This document shows, piece by piece, positions 8,186 through 16,565 of a stretch of 38,461 nt of DNA; the first letter of the stretch is position 1, and each line of letters starts with the position of its first letter. The DNA is taken from NCBI GenBank assembly GCA_012838865.1, contig DUOK01000270.1:1-38461 (forward strand). Reading direction: 5' to 3'. Made by a program: the position numbers and the translations under genes. The notes under the pieces were generated by a model, which was given only the letters and a program-made list of their open reading frames with translations, was not told where the DNA came from and did not search any database. The stretch is from Bacteroidales bacterium. GTDB taxonomy: Bacteria; Bacteroidota; Bacteroidia; Bacteroidales; Marinilabiliaceae.

Positions 8186-9139
8186 CTATATGCTTTGCTG
8201 TTCCTTTAAAAGCCGATCAAAGTACTGGATGGTTTTCTCCAGTCCTTCTCTGAGCTGAACCCGGGGTTCCCAGTTGTTGAGTCGCTCCCGGGCCAGGGAG
8301 ATGTCGGGCTGTCTTTGGGTGGGGTCGTCTTGCGGAAGCGGCAGGTGTTCTATTTTGGATTTGGACCCGGTAAGGTCCAAAACTTCCCGGGCCAGTTCCA
8401 GCATCGAAAACTCATGCGGATTACCCAGGTTCACGGGTCCAATAAATTCATCCGGGGCCTCCATCATCCGTATCATGCCCTCCAGCAAATCATCCACGTA
8501 TTGAAAACTGCGGGTTTGCATGCCGTCGCCAAAAATGGTAATGGGTTTATTCTGCAAGGCCTGAACAATGAAGTTGGATACGACCCGCCCGTCGTTGGGA
8601 TGCATGCGGGGGCCGTAGGTGTTGAAGATGCGAATGACCCTGATGTTGACCTGATTTTGCCGGTGGTAGTTGAAAAACAAACTCTCTGCACAGCGCTTAC
8701 CCTCGTCGTAGCACGACCGAATACCAATGGGATTAACGTTGCCCCAGTAATCTTCGGGTTGGGGGTGTACCAGGGGGTCGCCATAAACTTCGCTGGTAGA
8801 TGCCTGAAGAATTTTCGCCTTAATACGCTTGGCCAGTCCCAGCATATTTATGGCACCCATCACCGAGGTCTTTATGGTTTTGATGGAGTTGTACTGATAA
8901 TGTACGGGAGAAGCCGGACAGGCCAGGTTGTAAATCTCGTCTACCTCTACAAAATAGGGGTGGGTAACATCGTGCCGCACCAGTTCAAAATAGGGGTTGT
9001 CGAGCAAATGAACAATGTTTCGCTTGCTTCCGGTAAAGTAATTATCGAGACAGATGACTTCATGGCCTTCCCGAATCAGACGGTCGCACAAATGCGAACC
9101 GATAAAACCTGCACCACCGGTTATGAGTATTCGCTTCAT
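8186..9139 (-). CDS. UDP-glucuronate decarboxylase (UDP-xylose synthase)
   Basis: This 317-aa extended SDR enzyme of the UXS family decarboxylates UDP-glucuronic acid to UDP-xylose. The NAD-binding GGAGFIG is at residues 8-14. [21 protein letters not shown] and SCYDEGKR (catalytic Tyr144 and Lys148) are hallmarks of UXS rather than of dTDP-glucose 4,6-dehydratase (RfbB). It is the first gene of the operon with rfbA, rfbC, rfbD and the phosphohexomutase, in the position where one might expect rfbB. No UDP-glucose dehydrogenase is nearby to supply its substrate. Confidence 0.93.
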   Translation of the reverse strand: MKRILITGGAGFIGSHLCDRLIREGHEVICLDNYFTGSKRNIVHLLDNPYFELVRHDVTHPYFVEVDEIYNLACPASPVHYQYNSIKTIKTSVMGAINMLGLAKRIKAKILQASTSEVYGDPLVHPQPEDYWGNVNPIGIRSCYDEGKRCAESLFFNYHRQNQVNIRVIRIFNTYGPRMHPNDGRVVSNFIVQALQNKPITIFGDGMQTRSFQYVDDLLEGMIRMMEAPDEFIGPVNLGNPHEFSMLELAREVLDLTGSKSKIEHLPLPQDDPTQRQPDISLARERLNNWEPRVQLREGLEKTIQYFDRLLKEQQSI

Positions 9140-9178
9140 TTTGTTGCTGCTAGCTGGTTGTTTGGTTCAAAATTATCC

Positions 9179-9186
9179 CAAAAGTA
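9179..9186 (-). promoter_or_regulatory. -7 box for the uxs-rfb-pgm operon
   Basis: On the minus strand the site reads TACTTTTG, an exact TAnnTTTG match, about 40 nt upstream of the uxs ATG. The expected -33 TTG is not at a good distance; a TTTTTG ends only 12 nt upstream. An 8-bp inverted repeat directly abuts the box. Confidence 0.55.
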
Positions 9187-9187
9187 C

Positions 9188-9211
9188 GGCTTTATCCGCA
9201 AAAATAAAGCC
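9188..9211. promoter_or_regulatory. Inverted repeat overlapping uxs operon promoter (candidate operator)
   Basis: GGCTTTAT (9188-9195) and ATAAAGCC (9204-9211) are perfect inverted copies with an 8-nt spacer. The repeat lies 1 nt upstream of the -7 box, where a bound protein would block or assist RNA polymerase. It precedes the transcript, so it should act as DNA rather than RNA. Confidence 0.45.
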
Positions 9212-9313
9212 TTTGTGAAAATTTTAGCCCCTTACCGCCACCTTGTGGTGCAAGAGCTGTTTTTAAGCAAGTATTTTTTTGCCTTATGTGCTGTTTCTTT
9301 GGTATAAAAGTCG

Positions 9314-9321
9314 TACTTTTG
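9314..9321 (+). promoter_or_regulatory. -7 box for rpsA
   Basis: TACTTTTG is an exact TAnnTTTG match 56 nt before the rpsA ATG, giving a leader of about 50 nt. The -33 region is weak (CTG with a 20-nt spacer). The 238-nt gap 9140-9377 thus holds two divergent promoters and little else. Confidence 0.55.
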
Positions 9322-9377
9322 CAGCGATTTTTAAGTAAATATAATGTCTAACCAAGTAGTTTTGTAATTAAAATTTA

Positions 9378-11243
9378 ATGGCAGAATTAGAAGAAAAGGG
9401 TCAGGAGCTGCAAGCTGAGGCCCAAAATGCAAAGGTTCAGGCGAAAGCCGTTGAAACCGCCGACGACAATTTTGACTGGGACAGTTTTGAGGCCGACGAA
9501 GTTGTTGTAGATGGCAAGAAGAAGCAGGATCTTGAAAAAATGTACGACGAAACCCTGTCGACCATTTCTGAAAAAGAAGTGATTGATGGTACCGTGATTG
9601 CAATGAACAAGCGTGAAGTTGTAATCAACATCGGTTTTAAGTCTGACGGTATCGTCAGCCGTAACGAATTTCGTTACAACCCCGAACTGAAAGTGGGTGA
9701 TCAGGTAGAGGTTTATGTAGAAAGCCAGGAAGACAAAAAAGGTCAGCTGGTGCTTTCGCACAAAAAAGCCCGCGCACTGCGCTCATGGGATCGTGTTAAT
9801 GAGGCCCTGGAGAAAGATGAAATCATCAAAGGCTACATTAAGTGTCGTACCAAAGGGGGTATGATCGTTGATGTATTTGGCATTGAGGCTTTCCTCCCCG
9901 GTTCTCAGATCGACGTGAAGCCCATTCGCGACTACGATGTTTTTGTAGGTAAAACCATGGAATTTAAGGTGGTTAAAATCAACCCCGAATTTAAAAACGT
10001 GGTGGTATCGCACAAAGCGCTCATCGAAGCCGAACTGGAGCAGCAGAAAAAAGAAATTATCTCCAAACTGGAGAAAGGTCAGGTATTGGAAGGAACCGTT
10101 AAGAACATCACCTCTTATGGGGTATTCATTGACCTGGGTGGCGTAGACGGTTTGATTCACATCACCGACTTGTCGTGGGGACGTGTTTCTCACCCCGAAG
10201 AGATTGTACAGCTCGATCAGAAGTTGAATGTCGTTATTCTCGACTTCGACGACGAGAAGAAGCGTATTGCTTTGGGTCTGAAGCAGCTGACTGCTCATCC
10301 GTGGGATGCTCTGGATCAAGAGCTGAAAGTGGGCGATATTGTTAAAGGAAAAGTAGTGGTGATGGCCGACTATGGCGCTTTCGTTGAGATTGCTGCCGGT
10401 GTGGAAGGTCTGATTCACGTTTCTGAAATGTCCTGGTCACAGCACCTGCGCAGCGCTCAGGATTTCCTGAAAGTGGGCGACGAGGTAGAGGCCACCATTT
10501 TGACCCTCGACCGCGAGGAGCGCAAAATGTCTTTGGGTATGAAGCAGCTGAAGCCCGATCCATGGGACAATATCGAGGAGAAATATCCTTTGAACAGCAC
10601 ACATTCTGCCAAAGTCCGCAACTTCACCAACTTTGGGGTATTTGTTGAAATCGAAGAAGGTATCGACGGTTTGGTGCACATTTCTGATCTCTCATGGACC
10701 AAGAAAGTGAAGCATCCTGCTGAATTTACCGCCATTGGCGAAAACATTGACGTAGTTGTTCTTGAAATTGATAAGGAAAACCGTCGTTTGAGCCTGGGTC
10801 ACAAGCAGCTCGAAGAAAATCCCTGGGATGTTTTCGAAACCATTTTCACTGTAGACAGTATTCATGAAGGAACCATTGTTGACATTTTCGATAAAGGTGC
10901 CGTAATTGCATTACAGTATGGTGTGGAAGGTTTTGCTACCCCCCGTCACCTTGTTAAGGAAGATGGAAGTCAGGCCAAAGCTGAGGAGAAGCTTGAGTTT
11001 AAAGTGATTGAGTTCAATAAGGGTGCCAAGCGCATCATTCTTTCTCACTCACGCATCTTCGAAGACGAGCGCAAAGGGGAAGAGCAGACGGTCCGCAACG
11101 AGCAGGCTAAAGCAGCCGCAAGCACCAAGAAGAATGTGAAAAAGTTGAAGGACAATCTGGAAAAGACCACCTTAGGTGATATTTCTGAATTGGCAGCGCT
11201 GAAAGATCAGATGGAAGCCGATGAGAAGGACGCCAAGGAGTAA
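9378..11243 (+). CDS. rpsA: 30S ribosomal protein S1
   Basis: This 621-aa protein has six S1 (OB-fold) RNA-binding domains, at roughly residues 66-134, 150-215, 236-304, 321-389, 408-476 and 493-560. The repeats carry the GVFI/GAFVEI and GLIHISDLSW signatures, and KVGD segments link them. An acidic N-terminal extension (DDNFDWDSFEADE) and a basic Lys-rich C-terminal tail flank the domains, as in Bacteroidota S1. S1 helps mRNAs bind the 30S subunit. Its promoter is at 9314; the STAS gene follows after 23 nt, so it may share the transcript. Confidence 0.96.
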   Translation: MAELEEKGQELQAEAQNAKVQAKAVETADDNFDWDSFEADEVVVDGKKKQDLEKMYDETLSTISEKEVIDGTVIAMNKREVVINIGFKSDGIVSRNEFRYNPELKVGDQVEVYVESQEDKKGQLVLSHKKARALRSWDRVNEALEKDEIIKGYIKCRTKGGMIVDVFGIEAFLPGSQIDVKPIRDYDVFVGKTMEFKVVKINPEFKNVVVSHKALIEAELEQQKKEIISKLEKGQVLEGTVKNITSYGVFIDLGGVDGLIHITDLSWGRVSHPEEIVQLDQKLNVVILDFDDEKKRIALGLKQLTAHPWDALDQELKVGDIVKGKVVVMADYGAFVEIAAGVEGLIHVSEMSWSQHLRSAQDFLKVGDEVEATILTLDREERKMSLGMKQLKPDPWDNIEEKYPLNSTHSAKVRNFTNFGVFVEIEEGIDGLVHISDLSWTKKVKHPAEFTAIGENIDVVVLEIDKENRRLSLGHKQLEENPWDVFETIFTVDSIHEGTIVDIFDKGAVIALQYGVEGFATPRHLVKEDGSQAKAEEKLEFKVIEFNKGAKRIILSHSRIFEDERKGEEQTVRNEQAKAAASTKKNVKKLKDNLEKTTLGDISELAALKDQMEADEKDAKE

Positions 11244-11266
11244 TACTAATTTAATGTGACCCAATA

Positions 11267-11623
11267 ATGGATTTCAAAATTGACAAATTAGATGATTTCA
11301 ACCTGGTTCAGGTGCTGAAGGAAAAACTGGATACTTCTATCGCTCCCGGCTTAAAATCAGAATTGGTTTTGCTGTCGGGGAACAACGAAAAAAATATTCT
11401 GTTGGACCTGAGCAAATGTACTTATTGCGATTCGTCTGGTTTGAGTGCCATTTTGGTCGCCAATCGTCTTTGTAAAAACAGCGAAGGGGTATTTGTTTTG
11501 GCAGGATTACAGCCGGCTGTGGAGCGACTGATTGCTGTAAGTCAGCTGGATACTGTAATTACCATTGCCCCTACCGCTGAAGACGGAATTGAAATGATGC
11601 GAAAGGCACTGCAGTCAAAATAG
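11267..11623 (+). CDS. STAS-domain protein (anti-sigma factor antagonist type)
   Basis: This 118-aa protein consists of a single STAS domain. The motif CDSSGLSAI places the presumed phosphorylated Ser at residue 56 or 57, at the start of the helix, as in SpoIIAA-like proteins. Such proteins bind an anti-sigma or switch kinase when unphosphorylated. No partner kinase or phosphatase is adjacent; the nearest candidate in the window is SiaB at 18179. It lies between rpsA (23 nt upstream) and rnz (6 nt downstream), a tight arrangement that suggests co-transcription. Confidence 0.88.
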   Translation: MDFKIDKLDDFNLVQVLKEKLDTSIAPGLKSELVLLSGNNEKNILLDLSKCTYCDSSGLSAILVANRLCKNSEGVFVLAGLQPAVERLIAVSQLDTVITIAPTAEDGIEMMRKALQSK

Positions 11624-11629
11624 TATTAC

Positions 11630-12556
11630 ATGCAATTTTCCGTTACAATTTTAGGTAGCAATTCTGCGTTACCTACTTCGGAAAGATTTCCAACCGCTCA
11701 GGTGCTCAATGTATCTGAGCGGTTTTTTTTAATCGATTGCGGAGAAGGAACCCAGATGCAGTTGCGCAACAATCATATAAGATTTACGCGCATCAATCAT
11801 ATTTTTATATCTCATTTGCACGGCGATCATTGTTTTGGGCTGATGGGATTGATATCGACATTGGGCTTGTTGGGGCGTACAGCCGATCTGCACATTTACG
11901 GGCATGCCGACCTGGAGAAGGTTTACCGGCCCCAGCTTGCATATTTTTGTCAGGACATGAAATACCAGGTGGTATTTCATCCCGTGGACACCTCCGTATC
12001 TTCGCTGGTGTATGAAGACAACAAAGTTACGGTAACATCCATCCCTTTAAAGCACCGTGTGCCGGCCTGCGGCTATTTGTTTCGTGAAAAGCCCTACGAC
12101 CGACATTTGATCAAACAAAAAATTACGGAATACGGGATACCGGTGAGCGCCATACCCGGCATCAAGAAGGGTGCTGATTTTTGGTGTCAGGATGGAAGAC
12201 TTATCCCCAATGAAGAGCTGACCAGTCCGGGGCCTCGTTCGCGTTCCTATGCCTTTTGTTCCGACACCAAATACAACGAAAGCATGGTGCCAATAATTGA
12301 GAATGTGGATTTGCTTTATCATGAATCGACCTTTCTGAATGGCGATGAAGCACTGGCCCGAAAGACCTTTCACAGTACCGCACGCCAGGCGGCTGAAATT
12401 GCAGCCAAGGCCCAGGCGGGTCGTTTGTTGTTGGGGCATTTCAGCACGCGTTACAAAGATTTGTCGCGGTTTCAGCAGGAAGCGGCTGAGGTTTTCCCCA
12501 ACTGCAGTCTGGCCCTCGAGGGAATGGTCTTTGACCTGCCCTGGCAAAACCAATAA
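11630..12556 (+). CDS. rnz: Ribonuclease Z (tRNA 3'-processing endonuclease)
   Basis: This 308-aa metallo-beta-lactamase-fold nuclease cleaves the 3' trailer of tRNA precursors that lack an encoded CCA. The zinc motif HLHGDH is at residues 62-67. LGSNSALPT at the N-terminus, the SDTKY segment, YHESTF and the C-terminal LLGHFSTRY supply the remaining metal ligands and substrate contacts. The length is that of the short bacterial form. It starts 6 nt after the STAS gene. A complete intrinsic-terminator structure lies inside codons 22-34, which is unusual (see findings). The second tRNA-Asp in this window is a plausible substrate. Confidence 0.96.
   Translation: MQFSVTILGSNSALPTSERFPTAQVLNVSERFFLIDCGEGTQMQLRNNHIRFTRINHIFISHLHGDHCFGLMGLISTLGLLGRTADLHIYGHADLEKVYRPQLAYFCQDMKYQVVFHPVDTSVSSLVYEDNKVTVTSIPLKHRVPACGYLFREKPYDRHLIKQKITEYGIPVSAIPGIKKGADFWCQDGRLIPNEELTSPGPRSRSYAFCSDTKYNESMVPIIENVDLLYHESTFLNGDEALARKTFHSTARQAAEIAAKAQAGRLLLGHFSTRYKDLSRFQQEAAEVFPNCSLALEGMVFDLPWQNQ
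11692..11730 (+). terminator. Intrinsic-terminator structure inside rnz
   Basis: AACCGCTCAG (11692-11701) pairs perfectly with CTGAGCGGTT (11715-11724), and the run of T continues to 11730. Wobble and Watson-Crick pairs can extend the stem inward to about 14 bp. It encodes the PTAQ and SERFF residues of RNase Z, so it could stop transcription early in the gene unless ribosomes cover it. Whether it works is unknown. Confidence 0.55.
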
Positions 12557-12603
12557 TTTGGCCATAATTGGCCGAAGCGCATTATTTTTAAGGGGTTTCT
12601 GCG

Positions 12604-12611
12604 TATATTTG
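12604..12611 (+). promoter_or_regulatory. -7 box for guaA
   Basis: TATATTTG matches TAnnTTTG exactly, 41 nt before the guaA ATG. The -33 region is T-rich but lacks a clear TTG. It gives guaA its own promoter after rnz. Confidence 0.55.
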
Positions 12612-12651
12612 CGGCTCCATATTTCTTTAACTTTCAATTAACCACCGTCAG

Positions 12652-14181
12652 ATGCAGAATAAAATTATTATTCTTGATTTTGGTTCCCAGTACACACAAT
12701 TGATTGCCCGCCGGGTAAGGGAGCTGAATGTTTATTGCGAAATTCATCCTTTTTACCATGTTCCCGAACTCGACGAAAGCGTTAAAGGTGTAGTGCTTTC
12801 GGGCAGTCCCTTCAGTGTTCGCGACGAGAAGGCACCGGTACCGGATTTGAGCAAGATTCAGGGGCAGGTGCCTGTATTGGGTATTTGTTATGGCGCACAG
12901 CACATGGCCCTGGCAGCCGGTGGGGTAGTAGAAGCATCTGATTCCAGAGAATATGGACGCGCCAATCTTGAGTTCATTAACCGGGAAAACCCACTTTTTG
13001 CAGAGATAGAACCCGGGTCACAAGTATGGATGTCGCATGGCGATACCATTATGAATTTGCCCCAGGGTTTTGAAATTATTGCCAGCACACGCGATGTTAA
13101 AGTGGCTGGCTACCATGTGCCCGATAAGCAAGCCTATGGCATTCAGTTTCATCCCGAAGTGTACCACAGTATTCAGGGCCTGCAAATCCTTCGGAATTTT
13201 GTGGTTGATATTTGCGGTTGCGTTCAGGATTGGAGTCCCGCCTCCTTTGTAGAGGATACCGTAAGCCAGTTGAAAGAACAATTGGGCAACGATAAGGTTG
13301 TCTTGGGCCTTTCAGGAGGCGTGGACAGTTCGGTCGCCGCCATTTTGCTGCACAAGGCAGTAGGTACCAACCTGACCTGTATTTTTGTCGATAACGGGCT
13401 CTTGCGAAAGAATGAATTTGCCCTGGTGCTTGAATCTTATAAGCATATGGGCCTGAATGTTATAGGGGTTGATGCCAGGGACCGTTTCCTGGGCGAACTG
13501 GCCGGGGTTTCTGACCCGGAGACCAAACGCAAGATCATAGGTCGCGTATTTATTGAGGTCTTCGATGAAGAAGCCCATAAGATTCAAAATGTAAAGTGGC
13601 TGGCGCAAGGCACCATTTATCCCGATGTTATTGAATCGGTGTCGGTCAACGGACCTTCCGTTACCATTAAATCGCACCATAATGTGGGGGGCTTACCAGC
13701 GAAAATGAATCTTAAGGTAGTAGAGCCCCTTAAGCTCCTTTTTAAGGACGAAGTCCGCAGGGTGGGCAAAGAACTGCAAATTTCTCCCACCATTTTGGGC
13801 CGCCATCCTTTCCCGGGACCGGGCCTGGCCATTCGGATTTTGGGCGACATAACTGCCGAAAAAGTGGCTTTGCTTCAGGAAGTGGATAATATTTTTATCG
13901 AGGGACTCAAAAGCAGTGGTCTCTACGACCAGGTTTGGCAGGCCGGTGCCATGCTGCTGCCCATACAGTCGGTGGGCGTTATGGGCGACGAGCGGACCTA
14001 CGAAAGGGTAGTGGCCCTGAGAGCCGTACAGTCTACCGACGGCATGACGGCCGATTGGGTACATTTGCCTTACGAGTTTTTAAGCCGAATCTCCAATGAA
14101 ATAATCAATAAGGTGCGGGGCGTTAATCGTGTCGTTTACGACATCAGCTCCAAGCCGCCGGCAACCATCGAATGGGAATGA
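12652..14181 (+). CDS. guaA: GMP synthase (glutamine-hydrolysing)
   Basis: This 509-aa enzyme converts XMP to GMP using ATP and glutamine. The N-terminal class I glutamine amidotransferase domain has the nucleophile in GICYGAQ (Cys79) and the partner His-Glu in QFHPEV. The PP-loop SGGVDSS follows in the ATP pyrophosphatase domain. The C-terminal dimerisation domain ends in the conserved KPPATIEWE. Length and motif order are normal. A G-rich hairpin terminator follows at 14226, so it is probably monocistronic. Confidence 0.97.
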   Translation: MQNKIIILDFGSQYTQLIARRVRELNVYCEIHPFYHVPELDESVKGVVLSGSPFSVRDEKAPVPDLSKIQGQVPVLGICYGAQHMALAAGGVVEASDSREYGRANLEFINRENPLFAEIEPGSQVWMSHGDTIMNLPQGFEIIASTRDVKVAGYHVPDKQAYGIQFHPEVYHSIQGLQILRNFVVDICGCVQDWSPASFVEDTVSQLKEQLGNDKVVLGLSGGVDSSVAAILLHKAVGTNLTCIFVDNGLLRKNEFALVLESYKHMGLNVIGVDARDRFLGELAGVSDPETKRKIIGRVFIEVFDEEAHKIQNVKWLAQGTIYPDVIESVSVNGPSVTIKSHHNVGGLPAKMNLKVVEPLKLLFKDEVRRVGKELQISPTILGRHPFPGPGLAIRILGDITAEKVALLQEVDNIFIEGLKSSGLYDQVWQAGAMLLPIQSVGVMGDERTYERVVALRAVQSTDGMTADWVHLPYEFLSRISNEIINKVRGVNRVVYDISSKPPATIEWE

Positions 14182-14225
14182 TGCTGGTTTTAATTCATGA
14201 TGGAACAATATTTGAGTAAATTAAG

Positions 14226-14257
14226 GAGTTGCCGCAAAACCTTCGGCAGCTCTTTTT
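14226..14257 (+). terminator. Intrinsic terminator after guaA
   Basis: GAGTTGCCG (14226-14234) pairs with CGGCAGCTC (14244-14252) with one G-U pair, and five T residues follow. It separates guaA from the S41 protease gene. Confidence 0.85.
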
Positions 14258-14278
14258 CGTTAGGTAGATAATAATGGA

Positions 14279-15886
14279 ATGATGCTTATGTGTAGAATGT
14301 ATAGAAATTTTAAAATCAGTTGGCTGCTCCTCTTTGTTCTAACTGCTCCCATTTTGCAGGCGCAGCGGAGTCAGCCGGGGTTAAACAACATACAGGTCGC
14401 CTGGCAGTTGATCAACAGTTTTTATGTCGATACGGTAAATGCCGAAGCATTGTCGCGGGAGGCCATTGAGGCTATGCTGGGTGCTCTTGATCCCCATTCG
14501 GTATTTATTCCTGCAGAAGATGTTAAGTCGATGAACGAGCCCCTCGATGGCAATTTCGAAGGGGTAGGCATCGAGTTTGTTATCTTAGAGGATACCTTAA
14601 CCGTAGTTTCTGCCATAGGCGGTGGCCCCTCTGAAAAAGTCGGGGTGCGTGCCGGTGACCGCATTGTCAAGGTGGACGAAAAGAACATCGCCGGTGTTGG
14701 ATTGAAAAACGCCGACGTATTGGGTTTGTTGCGTGGGAAAAAAGGAAGCGTCGTTAACCTGACGGTGGAAAGAAGAGGCAGCAGCGGACCCCTGGAATTT
14801 CGTGTGGTTCGTGATAAAATCCCCATCCACAGTCTCGAAGCCGCCTATATGGCCAGTCCCAAAACCGGCTACATCAAAATCAGCCGTTTTTCGGCCACCA
14901 CCCATACTGAGTTCAGCAGGGCCTTGCGTGACTTGAAAAATGAAGGCATGGAAGGCCTCGTGCTTGATTTGCGTGGGAATGGGGGCGGCTATTTAAAAAT
15001 GGCTCTGGATATTCTTGACGAATTTATGGAGGGCGACCGCCTTCTTTTGTACACCCAGGGAAATGCTGTTAACCGCCAGGACCATCACTCCTCACGCGGT
15101 GGACTTTGGAAAAAGGGGCGCTTGATGGTTTTGGTGGATGAAGGTTCCGCTTCTGCTTCTGAAATTGTTGCCGGCGCACTGCAAGATTGGGACAGGGCCT
15201 TGGTTGTGGGCAGGCGCTCCTTTGGCAAGGGCCTGGTACAACGTCCCTTTTCCATGCCCGACGGCTCTGAAATTCGTCTGACCATTGCCCAGTACCATAC
15301 CCCTTCGGGACGCAGTATACAAAAGCCTTATAAAAATGGTGCCGATGCCTATCGTTCCGAAGTGAGCCAACGCATGCTCAATGGAGAGCTGACCAATAAA
15401 GACAGTATTCACCTGGAGGAAGCGCCCTATTTTGAAACCCTCATCAGCAAGCGCCCCGTTTTTGGCGGAGGTGGCATCATTCCCGATGTCTTTGTGCCCC
15501 TGGACACCACCATGTACTCGGAGCAGTTAAGGGCCCTGGCCGGCAAGGGTGTAATCAACAGCGCCGTAATGCATTACCTTGATGTTGAACGGGAGACCCT
15601 GCTGAGCACTTATGAGGATTTCGAGACTTTTAACAACAGCTATAAGGTAAGCGCCGACTTGCTCAGGCTGTTGGTGGAAGAAGGTCAGGAAGCCGGGGTA
15701 GATTTGGAAACGGTGGAAGAACTGCGTCGGGACCCCCTGGTTGAAACTCAGCTTAAAGCGCTGCTGGCAAGAGATTTGTGGGATTTGAGCAGTTATTACC
15801 GGGTGATTAACCCCAGTGTTTCGGTATACAAAAAGGCCCTGGAGCTGATGGACGATGAGCCCCTGTTTTCGGATCTGCTGAAGTAA
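14279..15886 (+). CDS. S41 family carboxy-terminal processing protease (CtpA-like)
   Basis: This 535-aa exported serine protease begins with an uncleaved or cleavable signal segment (ISWLLLFVLTAPILQAQ). A PDZ domain follows, including GVGIEFVI and GVRAGDRIVKV. The S41 peptidase domain carries the Ser in GSASASE (about residues 289-295) and the Lys of SFGKGLVQ, the Ser/Lys dyad of the family. The C-terminal 120 residues are helical and lack a second recognisable domain. It should act in the periplasm on misfolded or processed proteins. Three in-frame ATGs lie at the 5' end, so the start is uncertain by up to 7 codons. No -7 box was found. Confidence 0.92.
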   Translation: MMLMCRMYRNFKISWLLLFVLTAPILQAQRSQPGLNNIQVAWQLINSFYVDTVNAEALSREAIEAMLGALDPHSVFIPAEDVKSMNEPLDGNFEGVGIEFVILEDTLTVVSAIGGGPSEKVGVRAGDRIVKVDEKNIAGVGLKNADVLGLLRGKKGSVVNLTVERRGSSGPLEFRVVRDKIPIHSLEAAYMASPKTGYIKISRFSATTHTEFSRALRDLKNEGMEGLVLDLRGNGGGYLKMALDILDEFMEGDRLLLYTQGNAVNRQDHHSSRGGLWKKGRLMVLVDEGSASASEIVAGALQDWDRALVVGRRSFGKGLVQRPFSMPDGSEIRLTIAQYHTPSGRSIQKPYKNGADAYRSEVSQRMLNGELTNKDSIHLEEAPYFETLISKRPVFGGGGIIPDVFVPLDTTMYSEQLRALAGKGVINSAVMHYLDVERETLLSTYEDFETFNNSYKVSADLLRLLVEEGQEAGVDLETVEELRRDPLVETQLKALLARDLWDLSSYYRVINPSVSVYKKALELMDDEPLFSDLLK

Positions 15887-15903
15887 TTGTTGTTGCTTTT
15901 TTG

Positions 15904-15911
15904 TAATTTTG
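15904..15911 (+). promoter_or_regulatory. -7 box for pnuC operon
   Basis: TAATTTTG is an exact TAnnTTTG match, 26 nt before the pnuC ATG. The only -33 candidate is CTG 23 nt upstream, inside the end of the protease gene. Confidence 0.5.
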
Positions 15912-15936
15912 TAGAACCCGCTTGCACCCGAAAAAT

Positions 15937-16554
15937 ATGATAACTGCATTCAGCTGGCTGGCCGAAAACTGGATGGAAATTGCCGGAACCTTATCTGCGC
16001 TTCTCTATCTTTATCTGTCCATACGTGAAAACATCTGGTTGTGGCCGGTAGGCTTTGTCACCTCCTTTTTTTACATGCTGATTTTCTTCCAGAGTCGCCT
16101 CTATGCCGATATGGGCCTGCAGGTGTATTACTTATGGGTGAGTGTTTACGGTTGGTTTCATTGGATGGGGCGTCGTCAGGTCGCCAAGCCGGAGACCCAA
16201 CTGGAGACCCGCTGCTTGTCGCCCCGCGGCTGGCTGACTTACCTGGCTCTGGTGCTTGCAGGCAGTGTTGTATTGTATTATGCTTTGCGTTTTGTGCCGC
16301 TGTGGTTGGGGCTGCCGCCTTCCGAACTGCCCCTGGGGGATGCTTTTACCACAGCAGGTGGCATCGTGGCCACCTGGATGCTGGCCCGGAAAATTCTTGA
16401 AAACTGGTTGTTTTGGGTGGTTGTGAATGCCGTTTCCCTTGGGATGTATGTATATAAGGACTTGCAAATAACAGCCGGACTGTTTGTGGTGTACACACTA
16501 ATGGCCGTGGTAGGTTACTATCGTTGGAAACAGAATTTGACCCAAACGCAATAA
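15937..16554 (+). CDS. pnuC: PnuC-family nicotinamide riboside/vitamin transporter
   Basis: This 205-aa inner-membrane protein has six to seven predicted hydrophobic helices and the PnuC pattern of W-rich segments (IWLWPVGFVTSFFY, WMLARKILENW). PnuC proteins carry nicotinamide riboside by facilitated diffusion, with trapping by a kinase. The kinase-like gene immediately downstream fits this and argues against a thiamine (PnuT) role. I start at the ATG at 15937; the ORF track uses a TTG 5 codons earlier. It ends 11 nt before the NadR-like gene. Confidence 0.9.
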   Translation: MITAFSWLAENWMEIAGTLSALLYLYLSIRENIWLWPVGFVTSFFYMLIFFQSRLYADMGLQVYYLWVSVYGWFHWMGRRQVAKPETQLETRCLSPRGWLTYLALVLAGSVVLYYALRFVPLWLGLPPSELPLGDAFTTAGGIVATWMLARKILENWLFWVVVNAVSLGMYVYKDLQITAGLFVVYTLMAVVGYYRWKQNLTQTQ

Positions 16555-16565
16555 AAGCCTTCGCC

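Noticed and set aside
8186-9139. Reading the SDR gene as rfbB (dTDP-glucose 4,6-dehydratase)
   Set aside because: The context suggests rfbB, but [11 protein letters not shown] and SCYDEGKR are UXS motifs and the RfbB signatures are absent.
8315-9307. 330-aa plus-strand ORF opposite the UDP-xylose synthase gene
   Set aside because: The minus-strand gene is a clear UXS with all catalytic motifs. The antisense frame has no recognisable motif and no promoter, and it runs into the divergent promoter region.
9783-10418. 211-aa minus-strand ORF inside rpsA
   Set aside because: The repeated S1 domains leave the antisense frame open by chance, and no domain is recognisable.
15937-16554. PnuT-type thiamine transporter
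   Set aside because: No thiamine gene or TPP riboswitch is nearby, and the next gene is a NadR-type kinase, which fits nicotinamide riboside.
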